NCBI GenBank assembly: GCA_922989275.2 | Contig: OV277857.1 | Span: 82,763,321-82,827,320, forward strand | Source: Gari tellinella | Lineage: Eukaryota > Mollusca > Bivalvia > Cardiida > Psammobiidae | Direction of reading: 5' to 3' | DNA length: 64,000 nucleotides | Shown: piece after piece, positions 44,801 to 50,726 of the stretch | Numbering within the stretch: the stretch's first letter is position 1 | Layout: the number at the start of each line of letters is the position of its first letter | Notes under the pieces: generated by a model | Database searches by the model: none | What the model saw: the letters and a program-made list of their open reading frames with translations, nothing else | Told to the model about the DNA's origin: nothing | Position numbers and translations under genes: made by a program

Positions 44801-46451
44801 TATAACATTTGCACCAGTAGGCCTACGGCTTTCATATTTTGTTTATATATTTCTTGTGTCAAGACCTTTCCAACCATACCTACGTTTTTGCCCTTGTGAC
44901 CTTGACCTTTGACCTTTATTTGTATAAATCTTTATACGCCTATAACATTTGAACCAGTAGGCCTAGAGCTTCCATACTTTATATGTTTCTTGTGTTAAGA
45001 CTTCTCCAACCATGCCAATGTTTCATTTACCCTACGACCATGACTTTTGACCTACTTTTGCAAATAAGCATTACATTACAGAACATGATGCTGGCTGGGG
45101 GCATTTGTGTTTCACAAACACATTGCTTTTCATCTGATCATCACCAAACTTTCTGAAAATGTTTGTTGACATAAAATGGAGACCAATTTGGATAACCAGG
45201 GGCACCAATTTATGCTAGGCCCTTTGGAGTAATGGCCCTTGAAGTCCTCAAAATGGCGCTCCACTACAGTTTCAGCTCTCTAACATTTACGTTTGATAGT
45301 CTGGATTCCCCTCCCTGTATCATCGGGGGCATTCGTGTAACTGGGACACGCTCTTGTTTAAACATTTTTAAGCCTTCAACTTTGCTGATGCTCACAGTAC
45401 TTTCTGCTTTACCATTATCATGCTTTAAACAATTACCCCATAGCCAATCTCTAGGTTTGAAGAAAGGTGACTCTTTAAAGCAGATTGAAAGTAAAGCAGA
45501 AGGTGCCTGAAGTGCATTCTGCTTTACTTTCAGAGCCTGCGTTAGGCTGCCATCTGTAAGGATATGCTGGAAAAGTTTCCTGTCCACTTTTAAATTTGAT
45601 CCAGTAAACAATGCAATACACAACTGTTCATTAAAATGACACACAGCACTCATACAGCCACATGGCAGAAGTTGTTAAAATAATGATAGTCAAAGGGAGG
45701 TAAACCTATTTTCAGTCAACTATTTCATATATCCTAAAAAATGATAGCTTAAAGCAGGCTAAAAGTAAAACAAAATGTTTTTTTAACCTGCTTTAAGTTT
45801 TCTTGAAGTCCAAGAAACATGCTATGCAGGCTATGGAGCAAAAGGTTAAAGCAGACCTCATTTTGAGAAAAAGACATTTCCAGGGCTGCCATAAATTGAC
45901 ATGAAAAATCCTAAGATTTCCAAATTTGCATTTTTCAAGTGGGATTTAAAAAATCGTACCTTTACCCCATAGCCTGTTTCTTGTCTTGATGACATGCGAC
46001 TACTTAAAGCAGACTGTAAGTAAAGCAGAATGCGCCTTAAGGCGCATTCTGCTTTACTTTCAGTCTGCTTTAAGCTACAATGTTCTGGTGAAAAAATCCG
46101 AAGATTCAGGAAAAATCCGGAGAAATGGCAGCCCTGCATTTCTTCAGGACTAAATGGGTTAATCTCCTATATTGATTGCTCTAGTTTGCCTTAACCCTTT
46201 GCTTAGATATACCATTAAATAAGATAGGTACAGAGTCTTCACTACAGCAAGTTACAGAGAAAGTGGACAGTCTCAAGGAGAAATGTGATACAGTGATTGT
46301 AGTGTGTGTATGCAGGAGAGGAAATGACTCACAAAATGCTGTACAAAAACTTGCCAAACTCTTGGACCAATCAAATGTGACAATTACAGATATATCAGGG
46401 GGACTAACGGCATGGGCTAAGACAGTAGAACCTGACTTCCCAACCTACTGA
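23804..46451 (+). CDS. MOCS3: MOCS3/UBA4 adenylyl- and sulfurtransferase (10 exons)
   Basis: Ten exons join in phase into 450 residues (human MOCS3 has 460). The family activates URM1 and MOCS2A by C-terminal adenylation, then gives them sulfur for tRNA 2-thiolation and molybdopterin synthesis in the cytosol. Visible in order: an N-terminal charged coiled-coil-like helix (1-27); [10 protein letters not shown]; nucleotide loop GAGGLGC (86-92); [19 protein letters not shown]; zinc cysteines C219/C222 and C294/C297 (CYRC, CPVC); active cysteine C236 in TVTNCSDGG; then a rhodanese domain with [13 protein letters not shown] and the sulfur-carrying loop CRRGNDS (C405). It ends EPDFPTY. Introns are 0.5-7 kb and crowded with transposons. 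No disabling change is seen in the coding exons. Confidence 0.96.
24041..24170 (-). mobile_element. tRNA-Ala-like SINE, copy 1
   Basis: On the minus strand an A box TGGCTCAATGG, an anticodon-type loop CTTGCAA and a B box GGTTCGATTCC are intact. The acceptor arms do not close in register. A GTTAGGCTCGAGGGCCTAAC palindrome follows. It is a pol III-type head in MOCS3 intron 1, not a working tRNA gene. Confidence 0.7.
24308..24443 (-). mobile_element. tRNA-Ala-like SINE, copy 2
   Basis: Nearly identical to copy 1, but a CATTGACTCAATGATTGAGC stretch duplicates ~14 bases inside the A box region. The same GTTAGGCTCGAGGGCCTAAC palindrome and TATATTCACTAC tail follow. Confidence 0.7.
24747..26081. 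mobile_element. 1.3-kb element with 35-bp TIRs (intron 1)
   Basis: Left end 24747-24781 (GGACGATTCGTCAAAGTG start) and right end 26047-26081 (TTTGACGAATTGTCC end) are inverted repeats with two mismatches. Near the right end, TTTTTGACGAGTTGACTACC occurs twice, ~35 bases apart. No transposase frame is visible, so it is non-autonomous. Confidence 0.75.
26425..26689 (+). mobile_element. Family B element (intron 1)
   Basis: TTAACCCATTACCCATTAGC to TATGGGTTAATGGGTTAA with the GCAGAATGCACC hairpin. A second partial B right half (TGCTAGGATCAAGGAAATAT...GGAGTAAAGGGTTA) abuts it to 26818. Confidence 0.75.
26937..27072 (+). CDS. MOCS3: MOCS3 exon 2
   Basis: Acceptor TTGTAG. Encodes [19 protein letters not shown]. 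Donor AAAG|GTCTGT, phase 1. Confidence 0.92.
27323..27528. mobile_element. Family I element (intron 2)
   Basis: CAGTATAACCTCTCTATTAA to AATAGAGAGATATTTACTG, TA-flanked, with a GAAAGCTCCTAAAGGAGCTT hairpin at its centre. It ends 45 bases before exon 3. Confidence 0.8.
27574..27666 (+). CDS. MOCS3: MOCS3 exon 3 (ATP loop)
   Basis: Acceptor TTTCAG. Encodes [20 protein letters not shown]. Donor ATAG|GTAAGT, phase 1. Confidence 0.95.
27956..28471. mobile_element. TIR element CTCGCAACCGGAT with tRNA-like core
   Basis: CTCGCAACCGGAT and ATCCGGTTGCGAG terminate it, with TTAAAGG and CTCTTTAAAG around them. It carries a tRNA-like segment and no coding frame. Confidence 0.7.
28257..28345 (+). ncRNA. 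Degenerate tRNA-like (Ser/Leu type) with pol III terminator
   Basis: AACCGCGTGGTTAAAGGCG resembles the A-box half of class II tRNAs. GGTTCGAATCC is a perfect B box and a T(12) run follows. The anticodon arm and acceptor stem do not fold convincingly, so a tRNA-derived sequence is more likely than a tRNA gene. Confidence 0.5.
28634..28690. repeat. Hairpin module G2-like (intron 3)
   Basis: CTACCCAGATCAGAGTACTC pairs with AGTCTTCTGATCAGGGTA. Confidence 0.55.
28698..28913 (-). mobile_element. Family B element (intron 3)
   Basis: Worn copy ending TATTGGGTAATGGGTTAA with the GCAGGCTAAAAGTAATGCAG core. Confidence 0.6.
29052..29375 (-). mobile_element. Degraded family B with (GAT)n
   Basis: TCCATTACTCCATAAATACT start, AAAGTAAAGTAGAATGTGTC core. 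A short GATGATGATGATGAT run sits at 29233-29249. Confidence 0.5.
29389..29594. mobile_element. Family I element, best copy (intron 3)
   Basis: CAGTAAAACCTCTCTATTAC to GTTATAGCGAGGTTTTACTG, TA-flanked, with core hairpin GAAAGCTCCTTTAGGAGCTT. It ends 91 bases before exon 4. Confidence 0.85.
29685..29805 (+). CDS. MOCS3: MOCS3 exon 4
   Basis: Acceptor ATACAG. Encodes [20 protein letters not shown]. Donor CAAAA|GTAAGT, phase 2. The reading upstream of 29685 is intronic. Confidence 0.95.
29845..30214. mobile_element. Family I element carrying an insert (intron 4)
   Basis: CAATAAAACCTCTTTAATAT to TTGGATTTTACTA. An inner element at about 29890-30046 has GGTGTAAAATTCTACTCGCC and CGAGTAACAATTCT...TTTTACACCCC ends. 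Confidence 0.65.
31321..35858. mobile_element. 4.5-kb foldback element, long arms
   Basis: Ends AGCCCGGGGCATAAGTCG and TATGCCCCGGGCT are complementary. The arms then pair for more than 1 kb: CAGATTCAAGATGGCGGCCA with GGCCGCCATCTTGAATCTG, TACGATCTTTCGGGGACC with GATTCCCGAAAGATCGG, and ATCTATCAACTTTGTTAAA with TTTAACAAAGTTGATAGAG. The left arm is 31321 to about 32700 and the right arm about 33690-35858, with a ~0.8-kb extra piece in the right arm. No intact transposase is visible. Confidence 0.8.
33430..33692 (+). pseudogene. Decayed gene fragment in the foldback loop
   Basis: One frame reads [19 protein letters not shown] and then hits a stop. A neighbouring frame continues with [20 protein letters not shown] and LTSTIKM. 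The two together resemble a recurrent uncharacterised protein of corals and molluscs ([11 protein letters not shown]...KGDGGA type), recalled from general familiarity. At least one frameshift and stop separate the pieces, so it is not functional. Confidence 0.5.
36869..36943 (+). CDS. MOCS3: MOCS3 exon 5
   Basis: Acceptor TTTCAG. Encodes [20 protein letters not shown], ending in a split Gln codon. The donor GTATCC is weak. Confidence 0.9.
37229..37303. repeat. Hairpin module G2 (intron 5)
   Basis: AACAGTGAAGACCCTGATCA and its complement flank AGGGCTCCTTATGGAGCCCT. Confidence 0.7.
37447..37564 (+). CDS. MOCS3: MOCS3 exon 6
   Basis: Acceptor TTTCAG. Encodes [20 protein letters not shown] and GSALRFEGQ. 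Donor CAG|GTAAAT, phase 0. Confidence 0.95.
37712..37780. repeat. Hairpin module G1 variant (intron 6)
   Basis: GTCAAACAGCTTGGATCCGG and its perfect complement flank GACGCCGAGTTACTCGGCGTC. Confidence 0.7.
38111..38446 (+). CDS. MOCS3: MOCS3 exon 7 (zinc and active Cys)
   Basis: Acceptor TATCAG. Carries [19 protein letters not shown] and LIDYEQFCG. Donor AAG|GTATTT, phase 0. Confidence 0.96.
38491..38725. mobile_element. Family H foldback, copy 5 (intron 7)
   Basis: GGGCCTGTTTAACAAAACAT start and TCCATCTAATCCTGGCTTGT stem. It is just 44 bases past the exon 7 donor. The right terminus is worn (GTTTCATGTACCAT). Confidence 0.75.
39209..39456 (-). mobile_element. Family A MITE, inverted copy (intron 7)
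   Basis: CAGTGGAGAAAACGTTATTC to AACATTGACCCCACTG, TA-flanked. The central palindrome has drifted to GCCCGGGTGATCCGGGGTC. Confidence 0.8.
39642..39780. repeat. Near-perfect hairpin, ~65-bp arms (intron 7)
   Basis: GTTACACAGTGTTCAGGTGA...CCATATGGGACTCGAG faces CTCTCGTCCCATATGG...TCACCTGAAAACTGTGTAAC with one or two mismatches and a tip of about 8 bases. Confidence 0.8.
39851..40100 (-). mobile_element. Family B element (intron 7)
   Basis: ATCCCATTACCCCTTAAAAA to AGAGGTAATGGGTTAA with core GCAGAATGTGCCTTAAGGCA. It ends 70 bases before exon 8. Confidence 0.75.
40171..40218 (+). CDS. MOCS3: MOCS3 exon 8
   Basis: A 48-base micro-exon: acceptor [22 protein letters not shown], donor GTAAGT. It forms the linker to the rhodanese domain. 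Confidence 0.88.
40234..40700 (-). mobile_element. Family B element split by a SINE (intron 8)
   Basis: TTAACCCATTACTACATAAA and AGAAAAGCAAAATGCACC lie left of the SINE, and TTTAATCTGCTTTAAGTGGT lies right. It begins 15 bases past the exon 8 donor. Confidence 0.65.
40430..40655 (-). mobile_element. tRNA-derived SINE (intron 8)
   Basis: On the minus strand: TAGGTCAGTGGTAGAGCG (A-box region), CTTGCAG loop, GGGTTCATTCC (B box missing one G), then a ~150-base body with AAAGACATGAAAATTGGTAG. The body may be a conserved SINE domain; I could not confirm which. Confidence 0.65.
40786..40885 (+). CDS. MOCS3: MOCS3 exon 9
   Basis: Acceptor [15 protein letters not shown], then [20 protein letters not shown]. 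Donor GTATCC, phase 1. Reading on past it gives an early stop, so splicing here is needed. Confidence 0.92.
41138..45360 (+). mobile_element. 4.2-kb family F element, tandem interior (intron 9)
   Basis: The head ATGCCCCCAGAATCTACGAT folds with TCGGGGGCATA and repeats at 41902. The interior is a tandem array of ~300-base units (TTTTGTATGTATATTTCTT at ~41763, 42370, 42671, 42975, 43270, 43965, 44260, 44558, 44836). Each holds TGACCTTGACC tracts. The segment 43290-43798 recurs at 44856-45358. Short frames across it are repeat translations, not genes. Confidence 0.8.
41834..44915 (+). promoter_or_regulatory. Seven TGACCTTTGACCT (DR1-like) sites
   Basis: Exact matches start at 41834, 42439, 42743, 43047, 43337, 44325 and 44903. 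Most follow a TGACCTTGACC tract. The complement AGGTCAAAGGTCA is the classical DR1 nuclear-receptor site. Binding or function is not shown. Confidence 0.45.
45430..45570 (+). mobile_element. Family B core, truncated (intron 9)
   Basis: TTACCCCATAGCCAATCTCT and the AAAGCAGAAGGTGCC hairpin remain, with no far end. Confidence 0.55.
45881..46136 (+). mobile_element. Family C element, intact reference copy (intron 9)
   Basis: CAGGGCTGCCATAAATTGAC to GAGAAATGGCAGCCCTG with the GCAGAATGCGCCTTAAGGCG core. It ends 70 bases before MOCS3 exon 10. Confidence 0.85.
46207..46451 (+). CDS. MOCS3: MOCS3 exon 10 and stop
   Basis: Acceptor GCTTAG completes Asn370. IPLNKIG, then [15 protein letters not shown] with the persulfide cysteine, then [15 protein letters not shown] and TGA. 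About 14 bases later a family B element begins, so the 3' UTR is transposon sequence. Confidence 0.95.
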
Positions 46452-46665
46452 GATACACTCAAACCCGTGAACCCTTCCCCCAATAGCTTGTTTTCAGTTT
46501 AAAGCAGACTGAAAGTAAAACAGATAGCTCCTTAAGGAGAATTCTGCTTTATTTTCAGCCAGGTTTAAGCTACCATCTGCTTGGATATCAGTAATATTTC
46601 TTATGGTGCATATTCACGTCTGTATTCAGGTGAATTGTTTTCTTTGGTGGTGGAATATATTTAAG

Positions 46666-47686
46666 CAGTGTTTTCTCCAGCCCGCGCCCTTGCGTTTTTT
46701 AGCACACTAAAATCACGAAGAACGCACTTACCCGGGGCCCTTTAGGGCGCACTCGCGGTAATAAATGACCATTGTTGTTTTCAATGAGTAATCCAAAATT
46801 TATAGCGATCAGAACTCTATTTTGGAATTCCTCAAGATTGCTATATATAGCTGTATAAAGTTCTAATAATAAACACAAAATGAAACCGAGACTGATCTCC
46901 ATTTGATCAACATGATCGTCTACGCGCTTTGTACAATTAAATTGCACTGCATTTCCAAGCTTCTAGAATGAGCATAATGCAGGTAGAATGCGGGACCAGT
47001 TAAAAATATCGGTATCGCATAAAAATGCATCCGTATCTATCAAATTCGACAATGTATCTTCCCAAGATGATTTAAAACGATTGATTTAAATGGAATGAAC
47101 AATAAGATATGAGTGCTTAAAGAGCGCGAGATAAATACTTGTTATTTGAAAAATTCGAAAAACTACCGAAAATCGGAATATGGAGCCGTACAATGGTCCG
47201 GCAAACGATTGTCCCGGAAATATTACAATGGATACCCCTCTAGGCAGAGACCTACAGCTGAGATCTCTGTAGGTCTCTGCCTCTAGGCAATAATTGAAAT
47301 ATACATGTATGGCAGACGTACAGACACGAAAACAGTGTTTTGTTCAGTTCGTGAAGAATTAGACAAAACCTAGTCTGATGTCAGTAACATGCAACTTCAA
47401 GGAAAGCACACTGACTCTGAATTAACAGTGGTAGTACGATTTGCTCTGACCGATTCATACATGAAACACACCATGGTTAAACAAATCAAAACATTTTATG
47501 ATAATTGTAAAGCATGAAGACCGTTTAGTTAACTTCAAAACAGTATATTAAATAAGTAAAGAATTATTATTACAAAGTTTGAACAAATTTTTAAAAAGGC
47601 CCTCTAGTTTGGAAAAGGGCCCCCTAAACTGTTAAACCCATGGGCCCTGAAGGGCCCCCTGTTTGCAAAAGCTGGAGAAAACACTG
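46666..47686. mobile_element. 1-kb element, TIR CAGTGTTTTCTCCAGC
   Basis: CAGTGTTTTCTCCAGC and GCTGGAGAAAACACTG are perfect 16-base TIRs flanked by TTTAAG on both sides. Inside both ends are GC-rich GGGCCCT blocks. Toward the middle lies the perfect palindrome at 47237-47287. No transposase is seen. CAGTG ends suggest hAT-like, but a 6-base duplication is not the usual 8. Confidence 0.75.
47237..47287. repeat. Perfect hairpin CCTCTAGGCAGAGACCTACAG
   Basis: CCTCTAGGCAGAGACCTACA and its exact complement are separated by about 9 bases. Confidence 0.75.
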
Positions 47687-47816
47687 TTTAAGGGTATCTA
47701 TTGGATAATGGTAAAACTGTTGATTAAAATTGGCAGAGTTAAATAATGGTGACAGCAGAATGCAGGTCTGAGGATAAAAGTAATGTACAAAGCTCCTTCA
47801 GGAGCTTTCTACATTA

Positions 47817-48044
47817 TTAACCCTTTCCCCCATAGAAGCGACTTTTAGCATATTAAATTTAGTCCTCCCCTGAAGAAAATAGTTCCAGTTTTACCCTCAT
47901 GAACAATAACCATTACAACTATTTTATATAACCTAGCAGATTTTAGCTTAAAGCAGGTTAAGGCACAGTCTGCTTTACTTTCAACCTGCTTTAAGTGGTC
48001 ACATGTCTCAAACACTAGAGACAGGCTATGAGGTAAAGGGTTAA
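47817..48044 (-). mobile_element. Family B element
   Basis: TTAACCCTTTCCCCCATAGA to GAGGTAAAGGGTTAA. The core hairpin is partly deleted. Confidence 0.65.
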
Positions 48045-48397
48045 ATTATGCCCCTGCATGACTAAGTTGAGAGAATATTGACTTTTGCCATATATATCTG
48101 TCTGTCTATACACAACTTTAAACTTGGTCATAACTTTATAACCATATGCAATATACGGTAGACTTCATATTTGGCGTGCTTCCTCAAATCAAGAAGTTGT
48201 TGAGCTCAATACAAGCTGGTTTAATGTCACAGTCAGACAAAGCTCTAGGTCATTTAGAGGTCATGGTCACATCTAGGGGAATAGTGTTTCACAAATGCAT
48301 CTTGTATTTAACATACATTAACACATTCAACCCTAGTGACAAGTATAGTCGTCATTCACAAACAGTGTACATGTGAGGATTACACTTGTCATATGCA

Positions 48398-48464
48398 AAC
48401 AGTGTAGACCCTGATCAGATGACTCCTTAAGGAGCCTTCTGATCAGGGTCTACACCGTTTGTCA
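48398..48464. repeat. Hairpin module G2
   Basis: CAAACAGTGTAGACCCTGAT pairs with its complement around GACTCCTTAAGGAGCCT. Confidence 0.65.
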
Positions 48465-48674
48465 TTTTGAAATATATTGTTAAAATCATCCCCAAGTACT
48501 TAAAAAAAGGACAAGACTTATCTGAAATCGGAATTGTCCATTAAAAGTTTCAGGGGTGAATGAGTTAAGCAGTGACCTGTTTTTTGAGACCTACCTGATT
48601 CTTTATTGAACTGTGAATGAACACAGTATTGACTATTGTTGTAAAGTTACTCTTGATAAGCAACTTATCAAGTA

Positions 48675-48857
48675 CAGTAAAACCTCTCTATTATGACACT
48701 CAATTCTTCAAATTATTAGGTGCTTACTACAGTTGACTGCTTAAAGAAATGTGACAGTGAAACAGAAAGTTCCTGTTACATTGCTTTAAACTGTCACCGG
48801 TCTTTTATACAATCAATTAGCCTTTGTTTTAGTGGTTGTAATCGAGAGGTTTTACTG
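48675..48857. mobile_element. Family I element
   Basis: CAGTAAAACCTCTCTATTAT to AATCGAGAGGTTTTACTG, TA-flanked; part of the core is deleted. Confidence 0.75.
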
Positions 48858-49102
48858 TAATGGGTTCAATATAAACAGTGTCTCTTAAGAAAATAATTTG
48901 TCAATTATATATTGGTAGTAACCTCTCAAAATTCAAGCTTCACTGAAGAAGCAAACAATAAAAACTTCACATGCTCTTCTCATGTCCCGCAATGAGTACT
49001 AATTGTTGCATCACAGCTTGTTGCTCATGACCATTAACCTTGACCTCTGTGATCGTCATTAAGGTATTTTGTGAAGGTCAGTTATGGACTAGTAACGTGT
49101 TA

Positions 49103-49329
49103 CAGTGGAGAAAACGTTATTATTTCCCGTTTAAACCCAAACTTACGCAAACGCATCGCAATAAAACGTAGAAAAGGACAAGTTATTGTCAATCCTGACC
49201 ATTTATTTTAATCTGGGTGGCAAACAGTTTGGAGCCTGATCAGACGCCGGGTTACCAAACTGTTTGCATGAGAAATAATAGATTTAGCGTAAACGCGTTT
49301 ATTGGGAAAGAATAACGTTTTCTCCACTG
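49103..49329 (+). mobile_element. Family A MITE, one palindrome arm deleted
   Basis: CAGTGGAGAAAACGTTATTA to CGTTTTCTCCACTG. The central motif stops at GACGCCGGGTTACC and jumps to AAACTGTTTGC, removing ~25 bases. Confidence 0.8.
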
Positions 49330-49565
49330 TAACCCTTTACCCCATTGCCTGTTTCTTTGTTTTGAACACCGGTGACCACTTAAAGCAGGTTGAAAATAGT
49401 TCTGCTTTACGTTTTAACCTGATTTAATCTACCATAAGCCTGGATATAGGACATGTTTCTTATGTTACCCATTCGTTACTGTATAAAATGAAACTATGTG
49501 TATTTTCTTCAGTGGAGGAATTGATTAAATGCAGAGAAAGGCATATCTATAGAGTAACGGGTTAA
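49330..49565 (+). mobile_element. Family B element abutting family A
   Basis: TAACCCTTTACCCCATTGCC to ATAGAGTAACGGGTTAA. Its first bases directly follow the CACTG end of the previous element. Confidence 0.7.
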
Positions 49566-50726
49566 ATAACACTTTATTGGAATCATTCCTGATGAGGTAT
49601 ATAGCTAGCATGGACAAACTTTATTTTGTTAAATATTCTATAAATACATGTACATGGATAAGATATAATAAACAAATTCAAAGAAATCGTTTAGTTTTTG
49701 CTTGCTTTCAAATAGGTAATTAAGTTTGAGACATTTACTTTTAAAATGTAATAATATTCTAATATAGTGACAAGTGTAAGAAAATTACTGAAACGTTCGG
49801 CCTGTGTTGCAAAATGAATTATTTAACGTTTCTTACAAAAACGTAAATGGCGCATTGACAAAATGTAACTGATGCGTACATACGTATCCGATATCAACAG
49901 GGTTCCTGTGAAGAGGTCAGACACACTTCCTATGCAAACAGTATAGACCCGGATCAGAGGGATCCTGCATCTGATCTGGATCTGCACTGGTTGTTATGTT
50001 GCAATATGCTGCTAACAACTCAATTTCTGTTTAACTACACCTACCTTTTTAGTCTGATTTCATATATATCTTGGAAGTATACATTTAAGGGTGTATCAAT
50101 GTCATAAGCCAATTTTTCAAAGTATCAAAGTTTTTTTCTAACATTGTTTTTTTGGAAGAGCTGTTTATGATGAATGAAAAAATGAAAAAAAAATATATGG
50201 TTGTGTCCTTTTTGTTTTAGCTACAGTGATTTGAAAAAGGTATGTCAAATTTGGACGTTTTTTTTCTTCAAATTTTTACCATTCAGATTACAAGCTTCAG
50301 TAAAATTAATTCCAAAACAAAACAAACATGATAATTTGGGTTTTCATTATTAATTTCATGTCTATGGTGGTATTTTCACATATAGAAACAAATTTTGACA
50401 AAGCAGGCACCAGGTTTGAACAATATGGATCCTTGAATATCAAAAATATGCTTTGTATAGGGCATGATTTTATTAGATTTTTTATTTTATGAAAAAAATT
50501 AAAAAAGTTTGAAAATGAAATAGTTCTAGTATTAAACTTTTTTTATATTCTACCAGATGAAAGCCAATGCTAAGGCAGTTCAAAATATGAAAAGAAATTG
50601 AAAGGTCAGTGTTGAAAATTTTGAGTTATTAAAGTAAAAAGAGTTATCTCACCTTACAAAATTTACAAAAAAGTACAATATCGATGATATTTAGAGCTTT
50701 ATAAATTTCACATTTGGTGCCTTTTT

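Larger units (their letters stand above)
46465..47715 (+). mobile_element. Family B element split by a 1-kb insertion
   Basis: The left part from ACCCTTCCCCCAATAGC to GGAATATATTTAAG continues at 47687 with TTTAAGGGTATCTATTGGAT. The MOCS3 3' UTR must read into it. Confidence 0.65.

Noticed and set aside
41764..45510. A family of related small proteins (repeating YVYFFCQDL... frames)
   Set aside because: Each is one register of the ~300-bp tandem unit, with codon use following the repeat and no start or splice context.
45264..45653. 129-residue frame on the minus strand
   Set aside because: Spans the end of the family F element and a family B core; pure repeat.
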